From Actinacidiphila epipremni (GTDB taxonomy: Bacteria > Actinomycetota > Actinomycetes > Streptomycetales > Streptomycetaceae), in NCBI RefSeq assembly GCF_012034175.1, contig NZ_JAATEJ010000010.1, positions 62,001 to 126,000 on the forward strand: a DNA stretch of 64,000 bases, given 5' to 3'. A program made the translations under genes and the position numbers. Each line of letters starts with the position of its first letter. The first letter of the stretch is position 1. Below the pieces are notes generated by a model. It had not been told where the DNA came from, searched no databases, and saw nothing but the letters and a program-made list of their open reading frames with translations. This document shows, one piece after another, positions 24,205 to 33,249 of this stretch.

Positions 24205-24227
24205 ACATCTATCGGGTTAAGTACGTT
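24199..24227 (+). promoter_or_regulatory. predicted vegetative promoter of the sugar-uptake operon
   Basis: TTGCGG (24199-24204), a 17-base spacer and TACGTT (24222-24227) fit a HrdB-type promoter. The start of the binding-protein gene is about 115 bp downstream, leaving a long leader. Confidence 0.5.
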
Positions 24228-24342
24228 GAGCCAACCCGAGACGGTCGCGCTGCACCTGCGCCGGACATCATGTGCATCATGCGCCGCGGGGGTCCCGATC
24301 GCAGTCCAACGACGCGCAGTGGTTCAGGGGAAGGGTTTGATC

Positions 24343-25752
24343 ATGAGCAGAATCCGCTACCGCAGACTGGTGGCATTCGCGCTGGTCGCAGGCATCGGAT
24401 TGACGAGCGCCGCGTGCTCCGACAGCAACGACAAGAAGGACGACGGCGGCAGCAAGACCAGCAGCAACGCCAGCGCCGGTACGCCCTTGGACCCCAACAC
24501 CAAGGTGACGATCAGCGTCGACTGCATGCCGCCCACCACCAAGAAGCCCGAGCGCAAGCAGTGGCTGGACGACATCGCGGAGTTCCACAAGACGTACCCG
24601 AACGTGACGATCAACAGCAAGGACGCGTTCCCCTGCGAGGAGACGGACAAGTTCACCGCCCAGCTCCAGGGCGGGTCCGAGACCGACGCGTTCTACAGCT
24701 ACGTCACCGACCTCCAGCAGGTCCTCGACGCCGGCCAGGCCGCCGACATCACCGACTACGTCAACGACAAGACGGTGCCCAACCTCAAGGACATCGACCC
24801 GGGCGTCCTGGACATCCTCAAGGACAACGGGCGGCTGTACGGCCTGCCGACCACCAACTACTCGATGGGCCTGATCTACAACCGCAAGATCTTCCAGGAG
24901 GCCGGCCTCGACCCGAACAAGCCGCCGACGACCTGGGACGAGATCCGCGCCGACGCCAAGACCATCCAGGACAAGCTCGGCAGCAAGGGCATCCACGGCT
25001 TCTTCGAGTACGGCGCCGGCAACCAGGGCGGCTGGCACCTGACCTCCGCGCTCTACGGCGCCGGCAACACCGTGGTCAGCGACGACGGCTCCAAGGCGAC
25101 CTTCAACGGCCCCGAGGCCAAGTCGATCCTGCAGACCATCCACGACATGCGGTGGGTCGACAACAGCATGCCGCAGAGCGCCGGCAAGGAGTGGGGCGAG
25201 AGCCAGAAGGCGATGGGCGCCGGCCAGATCGGCATGTACCTCGCGGCTCCCGACGACATCCAGCTCATGGTCCAGCAGTACGGCGCCAACTTCGACGACC
25301 TCGGCATGGCGCCGATCCCCGGCGGCAAGACCTCGCTGATGGGCGGCAACGACTACTTCTTCAAGAAGTCGGACACCCCCGACCAGATCAAGGCCGGCAT
25401 CGCCTGGATCAACTTCAAGTTCCTGACCCTGAAGAAGGGCCAGTTCAACTACGCGCGCAACAAGGCCGACGGCATCCCGGTCGGCCTGCCTCAGCCCTTC
25501 TTCTTCACCGGCCAGTCCAAGGCGACCGACACCGCGGACAAGACGCAGTACGCGACCGTGCCGGTCGAGAACTACAAGTCCTACGTGGACGCGCAGGTGC
25601 CGGTGAAGGGTGAGCCGCCGAACGCGCAGAAGCTCTACACCGTCCTGGACACCGTGATGTCCGGTGTGCTCAGCAACAAGAGCGCCAACGTCGACAAGCT
25701 GCTCTCCGACGCCGAGACGCAGGCGAACCAGCTGCTGGCCGCGAGCCAGTAA
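24343..25752 (+). CDS. sugar ABC transporter substrate-binding lipoprotein (MalE-like)
   Basis: The 469-residue product has a lipoprotein signal ending LTSAAC (Cys near residue 25), a Ser/Asp/Lys linker and a family 1 extracellular solute-binding fold: WLDDIAEFHKTYPNVTI, LQGGSETDAFYSYVTDLQQVLDAGQAADI, LYGLPTTNYSMGLIYNRKIFQEAGL and GKTSLMGGNDYFFKKS. It is likely tethered to the outer membrane face and captures oligosaccharides, here probably products of the GH87 enzyme (nigero-oligosaccharides) or maltose-like sugars. No ATPase is encoded nearby; streptomycetes use a shared MsiK ATPase for such importers. Confidence 0.92.
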   Translation: MSRIRYRRLVAFALVAGIGLTSAACSDSNDKKDDGGSKTSSNASAGTPLDPNTKVTISVDCMPPTTKKPERKQWLDDIAEFHKTYPNVTINSKDAFPCEETDKFTAQLQGGSETDAFYSYVTDLQQVLDAGQAADITDYVNDKTVPNLKDIDPGVLDILKDNGRLYGLPTTNYSMGLIYNRKIFQEAGLDPNKPPTTWDEIRADAKTIQDKLGSKGIHGFFEYGAGNQGGWHLTSALYGAGNTVVSDDGSKATFNGPEAKSILQTIHDMRWVDNSMPQSAGKEWGESQKAMGAGQIGMYLAAPDDIQLMVQQYGANFDDLGMAPIPGGKTSLMGGNDYFFKKSDTPDQIKAGIAWINFKFLTLKKGQFNYARNKADGIPVGLPQPFFFTGQSKATDTADKTQYATVPVENYKSYVDAQVPVKGEPPNAQKLYTVLDTVMSGVLSNKSANVDKLLSDAETQANQLLAASQ

Positions 25753-25766
25753 CAGCGCAAGCCCCC

Positions 25767-25793
25767 GGGGGGCCGGTCGGCGACCGGCCCCCC
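25767..25793 (+). terminator. hairpin attenuator between binding protein and permeases
   Basis: GGGGGGCCGGTC and GACCGGCCCCCC form a perfect 12 bp stem with a 3-base loop, 14 bp past the stop codon. Such elements let the binding protein be made in excess over the membrane subunits by partial termination and 3' end protection. Confidence 0.75.
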
Positions 25794-25879
25794 GCGGCGC
25801 GACACCGCACCGCACGCGCCGCACGCACCGCACCGCGCCACACAGCGCATCACGCAACGCTTCCAGCCGAGGAGCTTCC

Positions 25880-26836
25880 ATGGCGGCGACGACCGTCCCC
25901 GACAAGACAACACGGCGCCACGCCGGGCGCGGCACCGCCGGCCCCAAAGCCGCAGGCGGCCGGGGCGGCCTCAGCCGCAAGCTGACCCACAACCTCCAGG
26001 CCTACGGCTTCCTGATCGGCGCGATCATCTGCTTCGGGCTCTTCTCGTGGTACCCGATGGTCCGCGAGTTCATCATGAGCTTCCAGCAGACCAAGCGCGG
26101 GGTGACCAGCTGGGTCGGCTTCCACAACATCAAGACGGTCTACCACGACCCGTATTTCTGGACGGCCTGGAAGAACACCGGGCTGTTCACGCTCTACGCG
26201 CTCGTCATCGGATTCGCGGTGCCTTTCCTGGTCGCGATCCTGCTCAACGAACTGCGGCACGCGCGGGCCTACCTGCGGGTCCTGGTCTATCTGCCGGTGA
26301 TGCTCCCGCCGGTCGCCGGGGCGCTGCTCTTCAAGTACTTCTACAACCCGGAATACGGCCTCTTCAACCGCATTCTGAAATTCTTCCACCTGCCCACGTC
26401 GCAATGGCTGGACTCCTCGCACACCGCGCTGATCTCGGTGGTGATCGCGGCCACCTGGATGAGCATGGGCAGCGCCACCCTGATCTACCTCGCGGCGCTG
26501 CAGAACATCCCCGGTGAGCTGTACGAGGCCGCCGACCTGGACGGCGCGGGCCTGTGGAGCAAGATCTGGCACGTGACGATCCCGCAGACCCGGCTGGTGC
26601 TGTCGCTCATGCTGCTGCTGCAGATCGTGGCGACGATGCAGGAATTCACCAACGTGTTCCTGATGGCCGGCGGAAACGGCCCGGAGAACTCCACGATGAC
26701 GGTCGTCTACATGGTCTACCAGTACGGCTACCGCTACAACAACTTCGGCGGCGCCGCGGCGCTCGGCCTCTTCCTGCTCCTGGTACTGGTCGGGTTCTCC
26801 GGTCTGTACGCACGGCTCAACCGGAACAGCGACTAG
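25880..26836 (+). CDS. sugar ABC transporter permease, MalF-like
   Basis: ATG 25880 follows GAGGAG and gives 318 residues with six predicted transmembrane helices. The EAA loop reads ELYEAADLDGAGLWSKIWHVTIPQ, the contact site for the ATPase. The N-terminal 40 residues are basic and Gly-rich. It forms the channel with the next gene, which starts 15 bp downstream. Confidence 0.93.
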   Translation: MAATTVPDKTTRRHAGRGTAGPKAAGGRGGLSRKLTHNLQAYGFLIGAIICFGLFSWYPMVREFIMSFQQTKRGVTSWVGFHNIKTVYHDPYFWTAWKNTGLFTLYALVIGFAVPFLVAILLNELRHARAYLRVLVYLPVMLPPVAGALLFKYFYNPEYGLFNRILKFFHLPTSQWLDSSHTALISVVIAATWMSMGSATLIYLAALQNIPGELYEAADLDGAGLWSKIWHVTIPQTRLVLSLMLLLQIVATMQEFTNVFLMAGGNGPENSTMTVVYMVYQYGYRYNNFGGAAALGLFLLLVLVGFSGLYARLNRNSD

Positions 26837-26851
26837 GACGGATCACACGTC

Positions 26852-27742
26852 ATGGCAGAGTTCACTCCGCAGAACCGGACGCTGATATCGTCCGCGGCAC
26901 TGGCCAGGCCGCGCGGCAAGCGCATCTACTGGACCGTGCTGACCGTGGTGATCGTGGTCTTCACCCTGGTCTTCGTCGGGCCGCTGTACTGGATGATCAC
27001 CAGCGGCTTCAAATCCGTGCACGAGGTCGTGCAGAATCCGCCGACGCTCTTCCCGCACGACCCGCAGCCGTCGAACTACCACACCGCCTGGACGCAGCTG
27101 AAGCTCGCCAAGCTGCTGTGGAACACCTTCTACTACGCGTTCGGCGCGCTGGCCTTCCAGCTGGTCTTCGACGTGACGGCCGCCTACGCGCTGTCCAAGC
27201 TGCGGCCGGTGCTGGGCAACGTGGTGCTCGGCGCGATGCTCGCGACGCTGATGATCCCGTCGGCGGTGCTGATCATCCCGCAGTACATGACCGTGCTCGA
27301 CCTGCCGCTGCTGCACGTCAACCTGATCAACCACCCGTGGGCGATCTGGCTGCCGACGGTCGCGAACGGCTTCAACATCTTCCTGCTCAAGCGGTTCTTC
27401 GACTCGATCCCCAACGACCTGATGGCGGCTGCCGCCATCGACGGGGCCGGGCCGACCCGCACCCTGCTGTCCATCGTGCTGCCGATGTCCCGGCCGATCC
27501 TGGGCGTCGTGTCGATCTTCGCGGTGGTCAACGTCTGGAAGGACTTCCTCTGGCCGATGCTGGTGGAGCCCGACCCGACCAAGCAGCCGATCAACATCGG
27601 CATCAACTCGCTGTCCCAGGGCGTACCGGAGAACGTGCTCATCGCCGCGCTCGCCATCTCCGCGCTGCCGACCCTGCTGATCTTCCTGCTCTTCCAGCGC
27701 AACATCATGTCCGGCCTGACCGCCGGCAGCCTCAAGGGCTGA
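26852..27742 (+). CDS. sugar ABC transporter permease, MalG-like
   Basis: The 296-residue permease has six transmembrane helices, a TSGFKSVHEVVQNPPTLFPHDPQPSNYHTAW segment after helix 1 typical of MalG-type subunits, and an EAA loop DLMAAAAIDGAGPTRTLLSIVLPMS. It is cotranscribed with the MalF-like gene. Confidence 0.93.
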   Translation: MAEFTPQNRTLISSAALARPRGKRIYWTVLTVVIVVFTLVFVGPLYWMITSGFKSVHEVVQNPPTLFPHDPQPSNYHTAWTQLKLAKLLWNTFYYAFGALAFQLVFDVTAAYALSKLRPVLGNVVLGAMLATLMIPSAVLIIPQYMTVLDLPLLHVNLINHPWAIWLPTVANGFNIFLLKRFFDSIPNDLMAAAAIDGAGPTRTLLSIVLPMSRPILGVVSIFAVVNVWKDFLWPMLVEPDPTKQPINIGINSLSQGVPENVLIAALAISALPTLLIFLLFQRNIMSGLTAGSLKG

Positions 27743-27793
27743 CCGGCCGCAGGAGGCCGCCCAGCCCGCCGTAACGCTCCACCCCACAGCACT

Positions 27794-27857
27794 CCGCCGC
27801 CGGCCCTCATGGCCCCCCTGAATGTCAAAAGCCCCATCCATTCTGGGCCGGCGGCGG
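27794..27857 (+). terminator. long-loop inverted repeat before the alpha-glucosidase gene
   Basis: CCGCCGCCGGCCC and GGGCCGGCGGCGG are perfect 13 bp complements separated by 38 bases, in the 143 bp between the permease and the alpha-glucosidase. It could act as a partial terminator or mRNA processing site. The right arm ends about 28 bp before the GTG start. Confidence 0.5.
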
Positions 27858-27885
27858 GGTCCCACCTGCCCGAAAGGACGTTGAC

Positions 27886-29526
27886 GTGGCAGACACCCCT
27901 CAGCCCGAGGCCGACGAGAACTGGTGGCGCGGCGCGGTCATCTACCAGGTCTACCCGCGGAGCTTCGCCGACAGCAACGGGGACGGGACCGGTGATCTCG
28001 CCGGCGTGCGGTCCCGGCTGCCGTACCTGGCCGAGCTGGGCGTCAACGCTCTGTGGTTCTGCCCGTGGTATCCCTCGCCGATGGCCGACGGCGGCTACGA
28101 CGTCGCCGACTACCGGGACGTCGAGCCGGTCTTCGGCACCCTCGCCGAGGCCGAGAAGCTGATCTCCGAGGCCCTCGCGCTCGGCATCAGGACCATCATC
28201 GACATCGTGCCGAACCACATCTCGGCCGCCCACCCGTGGTTCCGCGAGGCGCTGGCGGCCGGGCCCGGCTCGCCCGCGCGCGAGCGGTTCTGGTTCCGCC
28301 CCGGCCGCGGCGAGCACGGCGAGCTGCCGCCCAACAACTGGCCCTCGCAGTTCGGCGGCCCGGCCTGGACCAGGACCACCGACCCGGACGGCACGCCCGG
28401 CGACTGGTTCCTCAACCTCTTCGACTCCGAGCAGCCCGACCTCAACTGGAACCACCCCGACGTGCGGGCCGAGCACGAGGACATCCTGCGGTTCTGGTTC
28501 GACCGCGGCGCCGGCGGGGTGCGGATCGACTCCGCCGCGATGGTCATGAAGGACCCGGCCCTGCCCGACCTCACCGACGAGCCGGGCGTCCCGCACCCGT
28601 ACATCGACCGCGACGAGCTGCACGAGGTCTACCGCGGCTGGCGCGCCATCGCCGACTCCTACCCCGGCGCGCGGATCCTGGTCGGCGAGGTGTGGCTGCC
28701 GGACGCCGAGCGCTTCGCGCGCTACCTGCGCCCGGACGAGATGCACACCGCGTTCAACTTCGACTTCCTGGCGTGCCCGTGGGAGGCCGACCGGCTGCGC
28801 ACCTCGATCGACGTCACGCTCGCCGCGCACGCGCCGGTCAGCGCGCCGGCCACCTGGGTGCTGTGCAACCACGACGTGACGCGTACGGTGACCCGCTACG
28901 GGCGGGCCGACACCGGCTTCGACTTCGCCACGAAGGCGTTCGGCATCCCGACCGACCTGGAGCTCGGCACCCGGCGGGCCCGGGCCGCGGCCCTGCTCAC
29001 CCTCGCGCTGCCCGGCTCGGTCTACCTCTACCAGGGCGAGGAGCTGGGGCTGCCCGAGGTCGAGGACATCCCGCTGGACAAGCTCCAGGACCCGATGTAC
29101 CTGCGCTCGGGCGACACCAACCCCGGGCGGGACGGCTGCCGGGTGCCGCTGCCGTGGAGCGGCGAGGCGCCGCCCTTCGGCTTCAGCCCCGCGGGCGCCG
29201 CCGCCGAGCCGTGGCTTCCGCAGCCGGCGGACTGGGCCGCCCGTACGGCCGAGGCGCAGGCCGCCGACCCGGACTCCATGCTCACCCTCTACCGCGCGGC
29301 CCTCCGGCTGCGCCGCGCCGAGCCGGGTCTGGGCGACGGCACGTTCGCCTGGCTGGAGTCCGCCCCCGGCGTCCTGACCTTCCGCCGCTCCCCGGACTTC
29401 GTCTTCACCCTCAACCTGGCCGAAGAACCGGCGGAGCTGCCCCCTCACACGCAGATCCTGCTGACCAGCGCCCCCCTCACCGCCGGCCGCCTCCCCGCGG
29501 ACACGGCAGCCTGGCTGCGGGGCTGA
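27886..29526 (+). CDS. intracellular GH13 alpha-glucosidase
   Basis: GTG 27886 is preceded by AAAGGA and gives 546 residues without a signal peptide. GH13 regions are clear: WWRGAVIYQVYPRSFADSNGDG, DIVPNH, GVRIDSA (nucleophile Asp), ILVGEVW (acid/base Glu) and NHDVTR (transition-state Asp). The pattern fits subfamilies that hydrolyse maltose, isomaltose or nigerose-type alpha-glucosides to glucose. Its place after the importer suggests it processes the imported oligosaccharide in the cytoplasm. Confidence 0.93.
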   Translation: MADTPQPEADENWWRGAVIYQVYPRSFADSNGDGTGDLAGVRSRLPYLAELGVNALWFCPWYPSPMADGGYDVADYRDVEPVFGTLAEAEKLISEALALGIRTIIDIVPNHISAAHPWFREALAAGPGSPARERFWFRPGRGEHGELPPNNWPSQFGGPAWTRTTDPDGTPGDWFLNLFDSEQPDLNWNHPDVRAEHEDILRFWFDRGAGGVRIDSAAMVMKDPALPDLTDEPGVPHPYIDRDELHEVYRGWRAIADSYPGARILVGEVWLPDAERFARYLRPDEMHTAFNFDFLACPWEADRLRTSIDVTLAAHAPVSAPATWVLCNHDVTRTVTRYGRADTGFDFATKAFGIPTDLELGTRRARAAALLTLALPGSVYLYQGEELGLPEVEDIPLDKLQDPMYLRSGDTNPGRDGCRVPLPWSGEAPPFGFSPAGAAAEPWLPQPADWAARTAEAQAADPDSMLTLYRAALRLRRAEPGLGDGTFAWLESAPGVLTFRRSPDFVFTLNLAEEPAELPPHTQILLTSAPLTAGRLPADTAAWLRG

Positions 29527-29550
29527 TCCCACGCCTGGGGGGACCACACC

Positions 29551-29594
29551 AGGGGCGCGGGGAACTGCGCGCGCGGCAGCGCAACCGCGCCCCT
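29551..29594. repeat. GGGGCGCGGGGAACTGCGC-type intergenic hairpin
   Basis: AGGGGCGCGG and CCGCGCCCCT form a 10 bp stem enclosing GGAACTGCGC and a second GCGC pairing. I know this kind of sequence as a repeated intergenic element in many streptomycete genomes. It lies between the alpha-glucosidase and nadE and could act as a terminator. Confidence 0.6.
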
Positions 29595-29644
29595 GTGACC
29601 CTCAAGACAGCGCATCTCGTCGAGGTGACGATTACACTGAGGCC

Positions 29645-31399
29645 GTGCCTCAACTACGACTCGCCCTCAACCAGATCGACTCGACCGTCGGAGACATCGC
29701 CGGGAACGCCGACTCGATCCTCCGGTGGACCCGGCACGCTGCCGGCCAGGGAGCCCACCTCGTCGCCTTCCCGGAGATGATGCTCACCGGCTACCCGGTG
29801 GAGGACCTGGCCCTGCGGTCGTCCTTCGTCGAGGCGAGCCGCGCCGCGCTCGCGGACCTGGCGCAGCGGCTCGCCGCCGAGGGGCTGGGCGAGCTGCCGG
29901 TCGTCGTGGGCTACCTGGGCCGCAGCGAGAACGCGCGGCCCACCCTCGGCCAGCCCGCGGGCGCCCCGCAGAACTGCGCGGCGGTGCTGCACCGCGGCGA
30001 GGTCGCGCTGCGCTTCGCCAAGCACCACCTGCCGAACTACGGCGTCTTCGACGAGTTCCGCTACTTCGTGCAGGGCGACACCATGCCCGTCATCCGGGTC
30101 CGCGGGGTGGACGTCGCGCTCGCGATCTGCGAGGACCTGTGGCAGGAGGGCGGCCGGGTGCCGGCCGCGCGTTCCGCGGGGGCCGGCCTGCTGCTGTCGG
30201 TCAACGCCTCGCCGTACGAGCGGGACAAGGACGACACGCGGCTGGAGCTGGTGCGCAAGCGGGCCCGCCAGGCGGGCTGCACGACCGCGTATCTGGCGAT
30301 GGTCGGCGCGCAGGACGAGCTGGTCTTCGACGGCGACACCATCGTGTGCTCGGCCGAGGGCGATGTCATCGCGCGGGCCCCGCAGTTCACCGAGCAGTGC
30401 GTGGTGCTGGACCTGGACCTGCCGGCCGCCGCGCCGCAGCCGGCGTCCGGTGTCGTGGACGACGGCCTGCGCGTGCAGCACGTCACGCTGTCGCAGGAGC
30501 CGGTCGAGCCGTACCCGCCGCAGTTCACCGGCGAGATCGCCGAGCCGCTGGAGGACGACGCCGAGGTCTACGGCGCGCTGGTGACGGGCCTGCGCGCGTA
30601 CGTGGAGAAGAACGGCTTCCGCTCGGTGCTGATCGGGCTGTCCGGCGGTATCGACTCCGCGCTCGTGGCGGCCATCGCGTGCGACGCGGTCGGCGCCGCG
30701 AACGTCTACGGCGTGTCGATGCCGTCTGCGTACTCCTCCGAGCACTCCCGGGACGACGCGGCCGACCTCGCGCACCGCACGGGGCTGAACTTCCGCACCG
30801 TGCCGATCGCGCCGATGTTCGACGCGTACATGGACGCGCTGAAGCTCACCGGGCTCGCGGAGGAGAACCTGCAGTCGCGGCTGCGCGGGGTGACGCTGAT
30901 GGCGATCTCCAACCAGGAGGGCCACATCGTGCTCGCGCCGGGCAACAAGAGCGAGCTGGCGGTGGGGTATTCGACGCTGTACGGCGACTCGGTCGGCGCG
31001 TACGGGCCGATCAAGGACGTCTACAAGACGACGGTCTTCCGGCTCGCGCGCTGGCGCAACGCCGCGGCGGCGGCCAAGGGCGAGACGCCGCCGATCCCGG
31101 AGAACTCGATCAGCAAGCCGCCGAGCGCGGAGCTGCGCCCCGGGCAGGTCGACACCGACTCGCTGCCGGACTACGACGTGCTGGACCGGGTGCTGGAGCT
31201 GTACGTGGACCGCGACCAGGGCCGCGAGGCGATCGTCGCGGCGGGCTACGACCCGGAGTTGGTCACCCGGATCCTGAAGCTGACCGACACCGCGGAGTAC
31301 AAGCGGCGGCAGTATCCGCCGGGCACGAAGATCTCCGCGAAGGGCTTCGGCAAGGACCGCCGGCTGCCCATCACCGACCGCTGGCGCGAGGGCGAGTGA
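29645..31399 (+). CDS. nadE: glutamine-dependent NAD(+) synthetase
   Basis: GTG 29645 gives 584 residues. The N-terminal nitrilase-type glutaminase domain has the catalytic triad E44 (AFPEMML), K126 (RFAKHHLPNYGVFDE) and C162 (ICEDLW). The C-terminal ATP-pyrophosphatase domain has SGGIDS at 333-338 and SEHSRDDAADLA, APGNKSELAVGYSTLYGDS. It amidates nicotinate adenine dinucleotide to NAD using glutamine-derived ammonia carried through an internal tunnel. It converges on the EEP gene with only 4 bp between stops. Confidence 0.98.
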   Translation: MPQLRLALNQIDSTVGDIAGNADSILRWTRHAAGQGAHLVAFPEMMLTGYPVEDLALRSSFVEASRAALADLAQRLAAEGLGELPVVVGYLGRSENARPTLGQPAGAPQNCAAVLHRGEVALRFAKHHLPNYGVFDEFRYFVQGDTMPVIRVRGVDVALAICEDLWQEGGRVPAARSAGAGLLLSVNASPYERDKDDTRLELVRKRARQAGCTTAYLAMVGAQDELVFDGDTIVCSAEGDVIARAPQFTEQCVVLDLDLPAAAPQPASGVVDDGLRVQHVTLSQEPVEPYPPQFTGEIAEPLEDDAEVYGALVTGLRAYVEKNGFRSVLIGLSGGIDSALVAAIACDAVGAANVYGVSMPSAYSSEHSRDDAADLAHRTGLNFRTVPIAPMFDAYMDALKLTGLAEENLQSRLRGVTLMAISNQEGHIVLAPGNKSELAVGYSTLYGDSVGAYGPIKDVYKTTVFRLARWRNAAAAAKGETPPIPENSISKPPSAELRPGQVDTDSLPDYDVLDRVLELYVDRDQGREAIVAAGYDPELVTRILKLTDTAEYKRRQYPPGTKISAKGFGKDRRLPITDRWREGE

Positions 31400-31403
31400 G
31401 CGG

Positions 31404-32468
31404 CTAGCTGCCGGCGGGCAGTTGGAGGCGGGCGGCGACCGGGAGGTGGTCGCTGCCCGTGCGGGGCAGGGTCCACGAGGAGCGCGGTTCCGCGCCCTTG
31501 ACCATGATCTGGTCGATCCGCGCCATCGGCCAGTTCGCCGGCCAGCTGAAGCCCATGCCGTTGCCGGCGGCGCCCTGCGTGGAGCGCATCTGCGAGGTCA
31601 CCGACGCCAACGACCGGTCGTTCATGGTGCCGTTGAGGTCGCCGAGCAGCACCACGCTGTGCAGCGGCTCGGCGACGATGGCCTGGCCGAGCGCCTCGGC
31701 GGCGTTGTCGCGCTGCCCCGCGGTGAAGCCGGCGTCGAACTTGACGCGTACGGACGGCAGATGGGCCACGTACACGGCGACCGTCCCGTCCGGTGTGCGC
31801 ACCGCGGCGCGCATCGCCCGGGTCCACCCCATGCGGATGTCCACCGGACGCACCCCGCTGAGCGGGTACTTGCTCCACAGCCCCACCGTGCCCTGCACCG
31901 AGTGGTACGGATAGCTCGCCGCGAGGTCCTTGACGTAGCGCGGCGCCTGGTTCTCGGCCAGCTCCTCCAGCGCGACGATGTCGGCACCGGCCTTGGCCAC
32001 GTCCCGCGCGGTGCCGTCGGGGTCGGCGTTCTGGGCGTTGACGTTGTGGGTCAGTACGGTCAGGTCGCCGCCGGAGTGCGACTTGTCGGTGAGCTGGCCG
32101 CCGAACAGGTTCAGCCACACCGTCACCGGCAGCACCAGCGCGATGAGCGCGGTGGTGGAGCGGCGCAGCAGCGCGACGACGAGGAGCACCGGCAGGACCA
32201 GGCCCAGCCACGGCAGGAACGTCTCGGTCAGGCTGCCGAGGTTGCCGATCCGGTTGGGGATGTGGGAGTGGAAGAACAGCACGCCGGTGAGCAGCACGCA
32301 CACCGCGGCGGTGACGATGCCGCGCCGCCACATCCCGGCCGGCCGCCACCACCGCGTGAACCGCCGGGCGGCCCGTTCGATCCTTCCGCCGCCTGCCGCG
32401 GGCGCGGCTTCCTCCCGCGCCGCCCCGCCGCTCGCCGTGGCGTCCGTGCCGCTGTGCGCCTGCGTCAT
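31404..32468 (-). CDS. membrane-anchored endonuclease/exonuclease/phosphatase (EEP) family protein
   Basis: The 354-residue protein has a cytoplasmic Ala/Arg-rich N-terminus, three transmembrane helices (about 47-65, 82-100, 104-123) and an outer EEP domain with LTHNVNAQNAD, ALEELAEN (metal Glu), YVAHLPS, LLGDLNGT and the terminal SDHLPV. EEP proteins cleave phosphoesters in nucleic acids, lipids or cyclic compounds; the substrate is unknown, and the fold outside the membrane suggests an extracellular or lipid target. Confidence 0.9.
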   Translation of the reverse strand: MTQAHSGTDATASGGAAREEAAPAAGGGRIERAARRFTRWWRPAGMWRRGIVTAAVCVLLTGVLFFHSHIPNRIGNLGSLTETFLPWLGLVLPVLLVVALLRRSTTALIALVLPVTVWLNLFGGQLTDKSHSGGDLTVLTHNVNAQNADPDGTARDVAKAGADIVALEELAENQAPRYVKDLAASYPYHSVQGTVGLWSKYPLSGVRPVDIRMGWTRAMRAAVRTPDGTVAVYVAHLPSVRVKFDAGFTAGQRDNAAEALGQAIVAEPLHSVVLLGDLNGTMNDRSLASVTSQMRSTQGAAGNGMGFSWPANWPMARIDQIMVKGAEPRSSWTLPRTGSDHLPVAARLQLPAGS

Positions 32469-32607
32469 TCGGAACCTCGCTGTGCCTTGCCGGGTGCTGT
32501 GCCGACCTTAGGCGATCGGCATGTGAAGCGACGGCCCCGACCTCCCCGCGGGTTCCGCTTCGTCCCCTCTCGTGACGAAACCCGGACTTCGTGGTCCCCA
32601 GGCCGTC

Positions 32608-33249
32608 TTATGGCTCCGCCGGCCCGGCTGACGGCGCGATGCCGTTCAGGATGAGGTCCACCACCCGCTCCGAGATGCCCTCGTCCAGCGACGCGCCCTG
32701 CCGGAAGGTGGTCCGCGACAGCATCGTGCCGGTCACGAAGTCGATGAGCAGCTCCATGTCGGCGCCCAGTTCCGGGCGTACCGCGCCGATGGCCATGCCG
32801 TGTTCCAGCAGCCGGGCGAGCGCCGCGCGCCGCTTGGCGATGACGGTGTCGTGGTACGCCTTCCACAGCTCGGGGCTGTTCTGCATCTGCCCCAGCATGG
32901 TGCGCAGCATCGCCGACTCGCGCTTGGCCAGCCCCCGGCGCCGTATCGCCTCGACCGCGGTGAGCAGGTGGTCGCGGAAGCTGCCGGCGGTGAAGCGCGG
33001 CGGGGGCTCGAAGCAGTCGACCGCGGCGAGCACGTCGAGCAGCAGCGCGTCCTTGCCGTTCCAGCGGCGGTAGACGGTGGCCTTGCCGACGCCCGCGGCG
33101 CGCGCGATGCCCTCCATGGTGAGGTCGCCGAAGGTGGCGCCGTCGGCGATGAGCCGCAGCACCGTCTCGACGACCTTGCGGCCGACGGCCGCGTCGCGCG
33201 GGCGTCCGCGCGGCACGGCCGTGGTATCCGGGGCCTCGGGTGCGTTCAC
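32608..33249 (-). CDS. TetR-family repressor of the adjacent MFS pump
   Basis: The 213-residue protein begins with a TetR HTH (about 16-65: [52 protein letters not shown]) followed by an alpha-helical ligand domain (TetR_C type, [19 protein letters not shown]). Its start overlaps the MFS stop by ATGA, so pump and repressor are coupled on one mRNA, with the repressor second. The operator at 34859-34889 is its likely target, giving autoregulation. Confidence 0.93.
   Translation of the reverse strand: MNAPEAPDTTAVPRGRPRDAAVGRKVVETVLRLIADGATFGDLTMEGIARAAGVGKATVYRRWNGKDALLLDVLAAVDCFEPPPRFTAGSFRDHLLTAVEAIRRRGLAKRESAMLRTMLGQMQNSPELWKAYHDTVIAKRRAALARLLEHGMAIGAVRPELGADMELLIDFVTGTMLSRTTFRQGASLDEGISERVVDLILNGIAPSAGPAEP

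Noticed and set aside
24346..25752. Assigning the binding protein firmly as MalE (maltose)
   Set aside because: The neighbouring GH87 gene and moderate similarity leave nigero-oligosaccharides equally possible, so no gene symbol is given.
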